Source of the DNA: Tubulanus polymorphus
Taxonomy: Eukaryota; Nemertea; Palaeonemertea; Tubulaniformes; Tubulanidae
DNA length: 64,000 nucleotides
Assembly: GCF_964204645.1 (NCBI RefSeq)
Contig: NC_134031.1
Span: 372,001-436,000, forward strand
Direction of reading: 5' to 3'
The position numbers and the translations under genes were made by a program. The notes under the pieces were generated by a model. That model was not told the origin of the DNA, did no database searches, and worked only from the letters and a program-made list of their open reading frames with translations. This document shows positions 11,945-24,310 of this stretch, piece after piece; position 1 is the first letter of the stretch; each line of letters begins with the position of its first letter.

Positions 11945-14900
11945 ATGTCTGATTCTTCAGCAGCTCAGGATCGAGATATCAAAGTTAGTAAATTCAATAA
12001 CAATTCATAGTTTATTCCTCATCTACTATCCGTGGTATTTTATTGAGATGTATATTTGTTGTTATTTCAGGAGTTTCTATTTAAAAGGTTGGCTCGGATT
12101 AGAGTTTCACCGACCCCTCCATCTCTACCGATCAACAGATCAAATCTCGTCGCTTCGGCCAAAAATTACAGCCTGGTTTTTGTTGGATATGAAAACGGTA
12201 ACTTGTTTTTCAACAATAATAATCTGGGCCGCCAGGGGTCGGGATAATCTGGGTCGCCCAGGGGTCGGGATAATCTGGGTCACCCAGGGGTCGGGATAAT
12301 CTGGGTCGCTAGGGGTTGGGATAATCTGGGCCGCCCAGGGGTCGGGATAATCTGGGTCGCCAGGGGTCGGGATAATTGGGCGTTGATGCTACTGTGGCGA
12401 GTGAGTGAGAATTGATAGGGCACAGGGTGAAGGCCTGGCGGGTGCAACAATTTCTAGGCCTGTACTGCAGTCCTGGGGTGTGATTAATTTGTGAGGCCTC
12501 AGGGACAGGGTATAATTTATGAGGATGACCCGCGAGGCTCAGTGGTGCGTGTGGTGTGTCTGAATACCAGTGGTTGTTACGGGTCGCGGGGGAACGACGG
12601 CTAGGTACTACAGTGTGTGAAATGTATTGATTGATCGTTTTGTTTTTAATTCAGGATTTCGTGTTTTAAACACGTGTGATGTTATTGTACACAGCGAAGG
12701 TAAAGATAAAGGCAATTCAGTAATTGAAGATTTCCCGTTCCTGACAGACGTTGCGCTCCCCTCGAGACCGGTTTATATCTCTACATCGACTGATGGTTTA
12801 ACTGTAGCAGTCGCTCTCAATAATCAGCACAATCAACCCATAGTTTATCTATACGATGTCAGAATATTCACAGGCAAGGTAAGAATTTGAAATATCGGAT
12901 ATTTCAATCCGTTTGTCTCAGATTATCGCGTGCCTCATCTGATAACAAATTTTCTTGCTGCAGTTTATTGTCATCCCTGCGCCGACTGCTACAGAGTTTG
13001 CTCACTGCCTCAAGAATTTATTGATCCCTTTTTGATCGGAGTCAAGCCTGCAGTCGTCTGAAGCAGATATTCTGTTTATTTCTAGGCTGTCAATGTGGAG
13101 AGATTTACCGAGGTTTTACTGTCGAGTGACGCGGCTCTAACTCTACAGGATTTCTCATGGAACCCGGTTCATGCTGGAATGTTTTCAACGTGTTTATCAA
13201 ACGGTTGTTTAACTCTGTGGAATTTAAAAGATGTAACTGTCTCAGTCGTTGCACAGAAACTCGACGCTAATGTTAGTTGTGGTGGGTATTATAAAATCTT
13301 GTGTCAGTTACTGTTGAAAAAACTCTTCTAAAATTGTGAGAAATCGTGATCTATTTGTGCAGTTGTTTGGAGCCCGAAAGGAACTCAAATGATTGTTGGA
13401 CGATTTGATGGCGTTATTGATTTTTATGATCATCAAATGAATTTGAAGAAACAACTTCCGTGTCCTCCACTGTTCGACCAACCGATGAAAGGTACTGAAT
13501 ATATTCCTATGATTCTCTATCATTGACAGTTCATTTTAAGTTAAGAAACGTATTAATGTTATTTGTTACAGTTTTAATTGTCACTATGTTAACTATCCAC
13601 TGGTTTACTCTAACCAACTTTTGACCAACTGCAGCCCCCATTTGTTAGATACAGCACATGAGATTCTACTCTCAACTCAGATTTATTAGTTATGAAGTAA
13701 ATACCTTCCAACTCTGGAAAAATCACTCAAAATCACTGGGAAATGACGTCCAGGAACTGGAACCAGAGAACTGAGAAACTGGATCCACAACTGTGGAACT
13801 GGAAATGTGTTTCTCACATTAATTAAAATGATTATATTTCTAGTTGTTGATATAAAATGTTTGTCCGCCAATGCGTTTCTGGGAGCTTACACAACAATAC
13901 AAACAGATCTTACATTACAACCACAGCTTGTTATGACTCATTCATTTGTGAGTATTTCATTCCACTTCTCATCATTTCAAATATAAATATCCCTCGACAA
14001 AAGAATCATTTCAGACTGACCTAGAAGGGCAGTACCCACCCAAAATATTTCTATAATCTCAATAAACTTTTGTCCATTTATGATATCAATTTCCTACGTG
14101 TTTATTTTGAGATTGATATTTCTATTTCACAGAAAGATAAACCACTCAGTTATACAAACTATGAAGATATCTGTTACGGTTGTGAAGAGCAACGAATTCA
14201 ACAATATTTCCTTACGTTTATAACTGAATGGTAAGAAATCAGTTCAACTGTTCAGAGAGAGATGGGGGGGGGGTCAGTAGTGCTGTTCAGAGATCAGTGA
14301 ATTTACATCGGCGAGGGGTGTGGGGGGATCAGTAGTGCTGTTGAGAGATTCAGTGAATTTACATCAGTGAGGGGTGTGGGGGGGGTCAGTAGTGCTGTTC
14401 AGAGATCGGTGAATATACATTCTAATGTAAGTGGGTGTCTCATTCACCATTTAGCGAAAGCTTGTACTCCAGATGAACTAATGTCTATTTCAACTTGACT
14501 TGAGAGCACATCAGGTGGGTTAGCTCGGTCAGTTTTGGTGGTACCTGGTAAAAGTCTTATTTGGACCAGAAACTGGCAGTTGACCTAAAATATTGATTTT
14601 CAGTCACTCAAATAAAGTACCATCCATCTCATGTTAGTTATTCAACATGTCAACTGTATCTTAATCATCATCTTCAGGAAGACTGTATTCCTTGTGAATG
14701 TAATATTTAGATGTAATGAATTGTGGTTTAATTTTCTGATCTAGGAGTATGATAGTAGCTGTTTCTAGTAAAGGTCAGGAAGCCGGAATTATCGGCAGAA
14801 GTCCCCAGAATAAGGTTAGTACGCGTCGTTGAAGAATGCGGTATATATTAAACCCACTTGCCGCAGCTAGCTCTAACAGTGAGTCAGACTCTATTTTAGA

Positions 14901-17900
14901 CTGATGAAGAGTGGTAGCAACCGCACGAAATATTTATAATTTTTAAATAAACTCTTCAGATTCATTTATTCATCGAGTCTCATCAGGTATATTGTGATTC
15001 TCAACTGATTCATAGTTCTGACAGACTGTTGTTTATGTGTATTATAGAATATATGGGAGATGTGGAATCTGGATGATACCGGTCGAGCTGAATTACCTCT
15101 AAATCAATCTAATGATAACACGTTCCCGGTAGGAATTACTATCGACTTCACTCCACAAGCTGAAATTAGAATCGGTAAGAATGAATTCACGAATATTCAT
15201 GAAAATGTCAAACATTAAATGTTTATATATTAATGATGATTATTTATAGATGATGTGAACGTTCATCCCCCGTCTCCTATAATCTATCTACTCAGTACGG
15301 ACGGTGTACTCTGTCCGTTTCATATGATGTATACCGGAGCGCCATCTATTGTACATCCCGCTCAACCACTCCCAGTCGACGGTACGTTTCAACCCGATGA
15401 TGAAATGTTTTAACGTAGTTGTTGTTAATCGTTAAATGAAATGTTTTTGATTGAATTATTTCAGGCGTTAGAATCGGTAAACCATCATTTGCTCCTGTGG
15501 CTCCTCAAACAACTGGTGGAAATCTGGGAGGAGCAACTGTCACAGGAGGAGGAGCATCATCCATCCTGGGAGGAGCAACTGTCACAGGAGGAGGAGCATC
15601 ATCCATCCTGGGAGGAGCAACTGTCACTGGAGGAGGAGCATCATCCATCCTGGGAGGAGCTGCTGGAGCTGCTGTTTCAGGAGGAACCAAGCCTTTGGTA
15701 TTTGGTCAACAAGCGATTGCAGAAACTGGTCAATCTAATATGTTATCACAGTTACTGAATAAACAGGCTGGAGTTGGATCACAACCCGGAGCATTCCTTG
15801 GAGCACAATCTGGAGCATTCCCCAGAGTACAGCAGCCAGGAGCACAGATCAGAGCACCGCAGCCTGGAGGTCTGTTTGGAGCACAGCCTGGAGCACAGAT
15901 TACAGCACCACAGCCCGGAGGTCTGTTTGGAGCACAGCCTGGAGCACAGATTACAGCACCACAGCCTGGGGGTCTGTTTGGAGCACAGCCTGGAGCACAG
16001 ATTAGAGCACCACAGCCTGGAGGTCTATTTGGAGCACAGCAGCCCGGAGGACAGATCAGAGCACCACAGCCTGGAGGTCTGTTTGGAGCACAGCCTGGAG
16101 CACAGCAGCCCACAGCACAGGTCAGAGCACCACAGCCTGGAGGTCTGTTTGGAGCACAGCCTGGAGCACAGCAGCCCGGAGCACAGATCAGAGCACCACA
16201 GCCTGGAGGTCTATTTGGAGCACAGCCTGGAGCACAGGTCGGAGGATCTGGAGATGGTGGTTCTAAACCAACATTGCTGTCTACGACACCATTTTCATTC
16301 GGTTCAACTCAAGCCCCTCCCCCTTCAGCTGGATTCGATGTTAAAACTACTAAACCTGGTTTTAGTGCTACTAGTAAACTACCCTTTACTCCGACCCCTA
16401 CTAAACCGGGACCTACAACTAATCCAGCTCCAACTCCGGTAAACCTAGCGCCTAAACCTACTTCAGGATTAAAACCTGCAACTTCCTCTACTGATTATAA
16501 ACCAGGATTAATATCTAATGCACCTGTTGCAAGCAACAGCAGCAGTAGTGTAAAACATAAGCTCACAGATCAGCAGCGCGCACCTGCTATACCTCCTAAT
16601 TTACAGGTGCGTATTCCGATCAATATTTCGGTACCTGATTACACCTGTTTTTATTCATATTCCTGTTGATATTACTGTTTTTCCAGTCTCGCAAATCAGC
16701 TACAGATGCAGTGAATAAATCAGTAGCAGGTGCAGCTACTTATGATCTCGACAATCCATTTGTGAAGAGTATTCTAGATGAGGTAGAGTTATTTGATTTG
16801 ATGTGGGATTATTGGGCAGGGTTTGTAGCGGGTCTGACAATGTCTACTTACTTTAGAATGAATTTAGATTTAGGTCCTGATGAGTATGGAATTCTTCATG
16901 GGAAATGAAGGGATTAAAAGACTTTCTATTTATGGCATTAAAACAATGTCACTTGGGGGAGTTTATGATTTAGGGTCCTGATACAAGGGACAGAAATTGT
17001 CACTATAGAACTGGTGTTGTATCATGGTGTATGGACTTCCATAGATTTGTAAAAGATCTTTTTCTTGGGGCAGTGAGTATATTATTTAGGGTCCTGATAT
17101 GAGATTTGATTTGTGCTTGCTTTAATGTGGCCAGTTGCGCTGTCGTGACTTAAGTCCAAAAGTGGTCTTTTATCTTAAGACTAGTCTTAAGTTGTTAGAT
17201 TGGATACAGAACTAAGTTGGTCTTAGACTGGTATTTAGTCTAAGCCATGACTATGGAACTAGCCCCTACTTACTTTTTCAATTCAATATCAACACGGTAA
17301 ATTTCTACTGATATGATATTTTCGATGATTTTTATTTTTCAGATGTCCGTTTTTCAATTGGAATTGAACGGATTACGAGAACGAGGCAGCGCGTGTAAAA
17401 TCGATATCGCTAACGGCGACGAGATTCGACGTCTGCTCAAAGATACCGATCGTCTGTTCAATTTCTGCAACGAAGCGAAAGAAACAACGCAAATCATCAA
17501 TAAAGAAATAACGGAATTAAAATCGGAAAGTTTAGAGACGTTGGCGACGTTGCAGGAATGTTGTATGAGACAGAAACTGAATAACGACCCGAAATATCAA
17601 CAATTATTGAGAACTCGATCATTAGATCCTGTCAGCTTGAGAATTATCAATAAAATACAACATCAATATCAATATCTCGAATCGGGAATCAACGACGTGA
17701 ATTTAGTGTTAGATTCAGAGTGGGAGGCTTATCAGACTTCTAGAAAACATCGAACAAAGTAAGTTCCGTTTTACTCTATCGGAATCTGAGTCGTCAGATC
17801 GACACTCGTTAGTTAGTCTCTGCACCAATAGAGGTCAGCTTGAAAGGAACGGTTTTAGTTCGATTTTAGCGGTATTGAGAGGGGGGTTAATCTGTATTGC

Positions 17901-20900
17901 AGGGTTCTTAGAGAAATCAGGGAATTTAAGGTTGAATTCTTCCCTGCCATATCAGTGGAGGACTTCCCACTTGTTGACAGATAATCAGGGATAAGCCAGG
18001 GGCCGGCTGCTAAGTCGTGGCTTCGACTTAAGATCAGCCTAAGACCAACTTAGTTCTATTAATCTAACAACTTAAGACCAGTCTCAAGATTTAAGACCAC
18101 TTTTGGACTTAAGTCACGACTATGCAACTGGCACCAGGGAATTTGAATTTGTTGGTGTCTTGTTGTTCTCGCTGGTGACGAGTGACACAATGAACCTCTT
18201 GATAAGAAACAGCCCTCACTGAGGATATCTTTTAATTCAATCAGGGAATTTTTTGTGTCTTGTTGTTCATGCTGGTGATAAAAAGAAACAGAGGATATTT
18301 AATGAGGGAATGTGGTTTATTTGACAGTAAGATGAAGCGTCCTGCTGCTGATACTATTTATCACACGTTGAGTTGTAACAGTCGTATAATACAAGAACAG
18401 GATCGGCGTATGAATCAACTGACTGATCTATTACACAATATGAAACTGTTTAACGCATCACCGTGGAAACACGATCAAAATAACGGGTAATTTAATATAA
18501 CCGTCGAACCTCGCGACTGATTAGTTTCTGATGATTTTGAAGATTGTTTGAAATATTTTTATTCTATTTTCGTCAGGGATTTCTCATCACCTGTGCTCTC
18601 TGCTGAACGGATCAACCAGAGGGCGCCGGTATCCAGTCCGATGTCTCCGGAAAAACAAGCGAAATTACGAGATATTCTGAGTAAGAGAAAAGTGACTCCG
18701 ATCAAATCAACAGCACCAGGTAAAATAACAGCTTTACAGGGAGTGAGGGGAGGAGGTGGGGAGTTTTGGGGGAGGAGGGGAGTCTGGGGGAGGCGGGGTT
18801 CTGGGGGGAGAGTCTGGGGGAGGTGGGGATTCTGGGGGGATGTGGGGAGGCGGGAAGTCAGGGTTTAAAACTAAGGGACTTTCTTACTGCCCGGGCATGT
18901 GAGGGTTATCTGTCTGTCTGCCATGACAAGTGAGGGTCGTCTGTCTGCCCTGGCAGGTGAGGGTTATCTGTCTGTCTGCCCTGGCAGGTGAGGGTCATCT
19001 GTCTGTCTGCCCTGGCAGGTGGGGGTCATCTCTGTGGCTGATTATTTGATGTTTTATTTTTTTCAGCTAATTTATCGATGTCTAAAATAGCGACGGCTGA
19101 GACTCTACGAGAGAGGTTACTGAACAGTAGTGAGGCCGATGAGGACCTCACTGATTCCGAGGTTCAAGATATCAGTTCATTCTCTAGCGTGAACCTATCG
19201 GCCTCGACCCCTGCCAAACCATCGGTTACCAGCGCCGCTATTAAACCGGGATTAAAACCTATTCCTGAATCAGAGCGTAACAAGAATGTTATCGTCGAGG
19301 ATATTAGTTCAATTATTGGGAAACCAGCGGCAGCGGAGAATAACAGGAAAATACCTGCGAAATCTGATCAGAGAAATGTTATAGTTCAGGATATCAGTTC
19401 TATCATCACTCCACCTGACTCCAGATCAACTCCAACTGCCGTTACCCAGCAACCTAAACCGGTCATTTCATTGTTCGGCACAGCGCCGCCTGGTGGTGGC
19501 GTCGGGCAAACTAAATTCAGTTCGCAGAAAACATTGTTCGGAGGCGATTCGATCGTACAGAAAGAGAAAATACCGCTACCACGAGTAGAAGATATAACAC
19601 CACCTTCAACACCATCAATCACTCATAATAAACCATCGTTTGTTAAATCAATACTCGGAGCCACCCAACCTTCCTCCAACTCCTCCGGCTCAGCCTTGAA
19701 ATCAACACTCGGAGCTACCCAACCTTCCAACTCAGCTATGAGTTCGACATTCGGAGCCACCCAACCCCCGTCAAGCTTCGCTGTGAAATTACCACCCGGA
19801 GCCGCCCAGCCCTTCTCCGGCGGCTCCACAACGACCTCGTCTAGTTTTACGTTTACCCCGGTGTCGTTTGCGTCTGGAAATACGTCTGCTTCGAGTAAAA
19901 CTAAATCTCAATCATCGGTTTCAAGTTTCTCCATCGTTCAACCGACTGCTTCTAAACCTGTAGCTTCAACTGTATTGCAACCAACACCATCGAAACCTGT
20001 CACACCGGGCCTGACGAAACCATCGGCTACTGTCCCCGTTTCTGGAAGTTTGTTTGTTGCCCCTGATTCTACGAGCAGCGGTGCTGGTTTAAAACTAGGT
20101 CATACTAGTAGCACGGCTTTCAACTTCGGGCAACAGAAATCAATGACAACAGCTACAAAATTCACGCCACCCGCAACAACTGAATCGGTTAGTTCTCAAT
20201 CCGGATTCAAATTTGGACAGAGTTCCTCGTCTGATTCAACGACAAAAACTGATAAAGTTGGTTTTGATTTTACTTCCGGGTCACAATTTGTATTTGGTGA
20301 AACTCCCTCCCAGCCAGACACTAAATCCACTGGATTCAGTTTCACTCCAGCTCCATCAGCGCCACCTAGTGGCTTACTTGGTGATAAACCTAGTAATACA
20401 TTGTTTGGACAGAAATCCAGTGCACCGTCCACTGATTCAACTACTACAGTGCCCTCTACTGGTGAGTCTGTAAAACCATCTACTACTGCATCATCAACAT
20501 CAGCCCCTACAGGATTGCTTGGCACCACTGCACCGAGTATAACAGCCCCATCTACTGGATTGTTTGGCACCGCTGCAGCCAGCTCGTCAGATGGCACCAC
20601 TGCAGCCAGCTCGTCAGCGCCCTCTACTGGATTGTTTGGCACCACTGCAGCCAGCTCGTTAGCGCCCTCTACTGGATTGTTTGGGGCTACTGCAGCTAGC
20701 TCATCAGCCCCATCTACTGGATTGTTTGGCACCACTGCAGCAAGTTCTACGGCACCATCTACTGGATTGTTTGGTACTACTACAGCGAGTACTACAGCTC
20801 CATCTGCTGGGTTGTTCGGTGCTACTGCCAGCTCGGCAGCACCATCTACTGGATTGTTTGGTACTACTACAGCGAGTACTACAGCTCCCTCTGCTGGGTT

Positions 20901-23546
20901 GTTCGGTGCTACTACAGCCAGCTCGGCAGCACCATCTACTGGATTGTTTGGTACTACTACGGCGAGTACTACAGCTCCCTCTGCTGGGTTGTTCGGTGCT
21001 ACTACAGCCAGCTCGGCAGCGCCATCTACTGGATTGTTTGGTACTACTACTGCCAGCTCATCAGCCCCATCTACTGGATTGTTCGGTGCTACTGCTACGA
21101 GTTCATCAGCGCCATCTACTGGATTGTTCAGCGCTACTACAGCGAGTACTACAGCTCCCTCTACTGGGTTGTTCGGTGCTACTACAGCCAGCTCAGCAGC
21201 GCCATCTACTGGATTGTTTGGGGCTTCTACAGCCAGCTCGGCAGCACCATCTACTGGGTTGTTTGGCACTACTACAGCTAACACACCAGCCCCATCTGGT
21301 GGATTGTTTGGCCAGACTACAGCCAGCTCACAAGCACCATCTACTGGGTTGTTTGGCTCTACTGCCAGCTCATCAGCTCCCTCTACTGGTCTGTTTGGTA
21401 CCGCTGCAGCCAGCACTGCAGCTCCCTCAACTGGTCTTTTTGGTACCGCTGCAGCCAGCACTGCAGCTCCCTCTACTGGGCTTTTTGGTACCGCCGCAGC
21501 CAGCACTGCAGCTCCCTCTACTGGTCTTTTTGGTACCGCCGCAGCCAGCACTGCAGCTCCCTCTACTGGTCTTTTTGGTAGTGCTGCAGCCAACACTGCA
21601 GCTCCCTCTACCGGTCTTTTTGGTCAGAGCTCCACATCTGCTCCTGGTGTATTCGGACAGACAGGTGGTTCATCCTCTCCCAGTTTATTCGGTAAAACCT
21701 CTTCCTCAGCGCCCTCTACTGGATTGTTTGGTCAAGCTCCTGTATTTGGACAACCTGCGTCTAATACTGGCAGTTTATTCGGACAGTCATCTGGTGCAGC
21801 TACGAGTGTATTTGGGGGTTCAGCTGCATCTACTACAGCGACCAGTTTCAATCAGAATTCTACATCTACTGGTGGTGGTTTATTTGGTGCTGCTCCATCA
21901 CAACAGAATAATAGTTTTGGGCGACCGGCGACGTTTGGACAAACAGGGTACGACTACATCTCACATTAAACTCATCTAAACTAATTCATTATTCAACGGT
22001 TATATATTTTATTGTAGCTCCTCAAATTCTGCGGCTGCTGCATCGAACCCGGTGTTTGGAACATCAACATTTGGTCAATCTCAACCACAACAAAGGTATT
22101 TATCTTCTACTTATCCGACTATTGACTTCATGATTCAAACAATGTGGTGCAATTTGCTGTCTGTCTGTAAATAATTGTCCATATACTCATTTAATGTATT
22201 TTGTTAAATTGTAGCTCGGTGTTTGGAGGAGGTGATTCTAGTAGTAATTCTGGAGGATTGTTCGGAGGTAATGGAGGTGGTGTATTTGGACTGGGAGGTC
22301 TTCCGAGCGCGGAGAATGCTAATAAAAATGTGTTCGGTCAACCTACTCAATTTCAACAGACTTCCAGTAACGGTATGAAGCATAGCAATAATCTGAGATA
22401 TCAAAAGCAATAATTTGAGATATTGATGGCACTGATTTGAGATATCGATGGCAATGATTTGAGATATTGATAGCAATAATTTGAGATATTGATAGCAATA
22501 ATTTGAGAAATTTATATCAATTTGCTTTGTATTTTTTAGCATCATTATTTGGAAGTGGTGCGGCCAATCCGGTCGCCAGTCCGGTGTCTTCTCCGCAAGG
22601 TAGCTTTACTCAAGGCAGATCAAATATCGCTCAACAAGGATTTGGATTATCTAATAAACCCGCTGCAGCTTCTGGTAAGAATGTGATATTTAATTGTCAT
22701 CTCAGGTTTTGAATGAATTCAGTAACACATTTCTGGTTGGGTATTTAATAATAGACAATGATATTTCAAAGTTTATCTATCTAATAGTTTTAAGATTGTT
22801 AGTTATGATCTCTGAAGATAAGATTCAGGTGAATCTCGAAACTGTCAGGATCCAGTTCCACAGTCGTGAGTTAGAGTTAAAATTTGTTCATTCTCCATGA
22901 GTAAACTCTGAGTCAAATCTTAACTCACGACTGTGGAACTAAGTCCAGATCTTTTAAATATCATCCATTGTGGGATTATTTATTACTGTTGGTCACTGAG
23001 AATAAATCAAAAAATGAAGAAGTTGTTGTTTTATATTTAGGTGGTTTTGGAGCTGCTCCTGTATTCGGAAGCCCGGTTGCGTTCGGAACACCTCCTTCAT
23101 TCGGAGGAGCAGCTTCGCCCTCTGGTGGTGTATTTGGTAGTAGTTCTGCAACGTTTGGAGCCATGTCATCACCGAGTTCTGGAGTATTTGGAGGAGGTGG
23201 TGCATCTGGAGGAGTTGGAGCAGGAGGAGGATTTGCTTCGTAAGTCTAACATAGTTTCTATGGAGCTATTGTTATTTCTTTGATGTTTGTCGATATTGAA
23301 GATGTTTGTCAATATTTGTGTTTTTAGTTTAGCTCAATCTGGTGGACCTTCATTTGGTAATTTGGCGCAGCAAGCTGGCGCTGGAAGTGGTTTCGGTGGT
23401 TCGACGTTTGGTGGCGCTGCGTCTACACCGTGAGTTATCATCCACCGAACACCCAGAGTTCGTCTAGTAAAATATTCACGATCCTAAACGAAATTATTTT
23501 CTTATTTTTCAGACCGTCTTCGTCATTCAGTTCCTATCGTTCTTAA
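11945..23546 (+). CDS. NUP214: Nucleoporin NUP214 (FG nucleoporin, cytoplasmic face of the nuclear pore)
   Basis: Twenty-two coding exons (11945-11983, 12071-12197, 12655-12878, 13086-13281, 13363-13491, 13844-13947, 14133-14230, 14745-14814, 15048-15174, 15250-15381, 15465-16606, 16687-16782, 17343-17758, 18328-18486, 18577-18719, 19067-21947, 22018-22095, 22215-22372, 22540-22674, 23041-23239, 23328-23429, 23513-23546) give 2,262 codons with consistent phases; human NUP214 is about 2,090. Residues 1-415 form the N-terminal beta-propeller (WSPKGTQMIVGRFDG and YLTFI/ELPL-type blocks match human), which in vertebrates binds the helicase DDX19. Residues 416-796 are a Pro/Gly linker with GLFG repeats; about 797-1020 are the coiled-coil that pairs with NUP88/NUP62; about 1240-2262 are FG repeats that bind exportin-type receptors. 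The C-terminus GFGAAPVFGSP matches human closely. Its job is mRNA export and CRM1-linked transport. The high GLFG content is unusual for this family. Confidence 0.97.
12229..12375. repeat. 26-bp minisatellite in NUP214 intron 2
   Basis: Six tandem units of GGGGTCGGGATAATCTGGGT plus CGCCCA start about 30 bases after the exon 2 donor. Purely intronic. Confidence 0.85.
14258..14420. repeat. About 55-60-bp tandem repeat in NUP214 intron 7
   Basis: Three copies of a unit with GTCAGTAGTGCTGTTCAGAG, GTGAATTTACATC and GAGGGGTGTGGGGGG occur in tandem. Confidence 0.75.
14880..14985 (+). mobile_element. Retroelement remnant with hammerhead-like core
   Basis: CTGATGA (14901-14907) is followed by GTGGT-AGCA-ACCGC, a possible 5-bp stem with one wobble pair, and then CGAAAT. 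Next comes TATTTA...TAAATA, able to form a third stem. The layout recalls the hammerhead core seen in Penelope-like elements, but the bases expected at the cleavage site (UH after stem III) are missing. It lies in NUP214 intron 8. Confidence 0.35.
15539..16240 (+). repeat. Coding repeats in NUP214 linker exon: ILGGATVTGGGASS and PQPGGLFGAQPGAQI units
   Basis: Inside exon 11 two in-frame arrays follow each other. Three near-identical 45-bp units encode GGATVTGGGASSIL (15535-15670). About seven units encode (R/T)APQPGGLFGAQPGAQI (15835-16240). They sit between the beta-propeller and the coiled-coil, adding phenylalanine-glycine sites where vertebrate NUP214 has a mostly Ser/Pro-rich linker. Confidence 0.9.
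17129..17267. mobile_element. Palindromic MITE, 'GGCCAGTTGC' family
   Basis: Starts GGCCAGTTGC, contains CTTAAGACTAGTCTTAAGTT and TAGTCTAAGCCATGACTATG, and ends AACTAGCCCC, so ends and interior are largely inverted complements. Further copies: 17999-18135, 53696-53820 (diverged), 58249-58389, 63028-63205 (diverged), with fragments near 36190, 49330 and 59455. It lies in NUP214 intron 12. Confidence 0.75.
17999..18135. mobile_element. Palindromic MITE, 'GGCCAGTTGC' family, inverted copy
   Basis: Contains TTAGTTCTATTAATCTAACA, CTTAAGACCAGTCTCAAG and AAGTCACGACTATGCAACTG, the reverse orientation of the copy at 17129-17267. It lies in NUP214 intron 13, so the two copies are only about 730 bp apart and in opposite orientation. 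Confidence 0.75.
18885..19035 (+). repeat. 31-bp repeat with donor-like CAGGTGAGGG, NUP214 intron 15
   Basis: About five units of GTGAGGGTCATCTGTCTGTC plus TGCCCTGGCAG are arranged in tandem. Each junction reads GGCAG|GTGAGG, a good match to a 5' splice site, in the sense orientation of the gene. The authentic donor of exon 15 is CCAG|GTAAAA, upstream. Confidence 0.8.
20500..21640 (+). repeat. Coding GLFG repeat array in NUP214
   Basis: About 25 in-frame units of the type APSTGLFG(T/A)TTAS, roughly 45-60 bp each, within exon 16. Runs of near-identical codons (for example GGTACCGCTGCAGCCAGCAC at 21395-21600) show recent unit duplication at the DNA level. These cohesive GLFG motifs bind nuclear transport receptors. 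Confidence 0.95.
22844..22947. mobile_element. Palindromic MITE-like element in NUP214 intron 19
   Basis: Left arm CCAGTTCCACAGTCGTGAGT and right arm ACTCACGACTGTGGAACTAA are inverted complements around an A/T-rich centre of about 50 bases. Same family as 760-920. Confidence 0.7.
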
Positions 23547-24310
23547 TCCACGTGACGCCCCCTGGTGTGTGTATATAGAATCGTTTACAAATCGTTGAAT
23601 TTGAATATCGAATATTGTTCAATTAACGCCATCTGGTGTGCGAAAATGGAATTTTTCCCTGATGTCAATAGAATGTTCACGTATTTGAGAATGAATGATG
23701 AATCGTTTTATCATAATTTTCGGATTTTGAGTTTGATTCTGAGCCGAGTGTGATTCGGTATTTATTTACATAATTTCATAAAGACAGTTACATAAAATAC
23801 ATAGAGAATAAAATACTAAATGCCAGAGGAGCAGGAGGAGCAGGAGGAGGAACCAGAGCAGGAACAGGAGGAGGTGTTTACAATCTAGTGTTTAACGCAT
23901 GTATAACAAGTCATGATCTCTATATTTGAAAGACTAACTAAAAACAATCACAGCATATTGATAATCATTACGCAATTGAGACCTTGTGAGGAGCAGGAGT
24001 CATTATCATATAGAGGAGGAGGAGCCACAGGAGCAGAAGATGTGCAATAATTCAGAGACCAGGAGCTCGTTTCATCAAACTATCTGTTAAAGTGAAGAAC
24101 ATCTAATCAAGACTATAGGTGTCTGAATCTGGCTCCTGAACGCTTAGTTAAACATACGATCAAGGAGTCGGAGTCGTCATAGCAACAGAAGGGATGTTTG
24201 AGAATAAGTAAATATCTAGAGGGCGCTTGATTGAAAAGTTCATAATTTTTCAATATCGGTGGCAGTTATAACGGTTAAAGATTTGAATTTAAAACTATGG
24301 TCTACGGAAA
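23547..24310. other. Convergent 3' intergenic region NUP214/FAM78
   Basis: Contains the NUP214 3' UTR with a poly(A) signal AATAAA at 23807-23812, two GCCCCCTGGTGTG/GCCATCTGGTGTG motifs (23557-23640), and a GAGGAGCAGGAGGAG tract near 23825-23875. No gene seen in the rest. Confidence 0.6.
23807..23812 (+). terminator. Poly(A) signal of NUP214
   Basis: AATAAA lies 261 bases after the stop codon; a reasonable 3' UTR length. Inferred from sequence only. Confidence 0.5.

Noticed and set aside
20196-21596. 466-codon open frame on the minus strand
   Set aside because: It mirrors the GLFG-coding repeats of NUP214 exon 16; repeated codons keep the antisense frame open. The NUP214 frame is supported by homology and splice phase.
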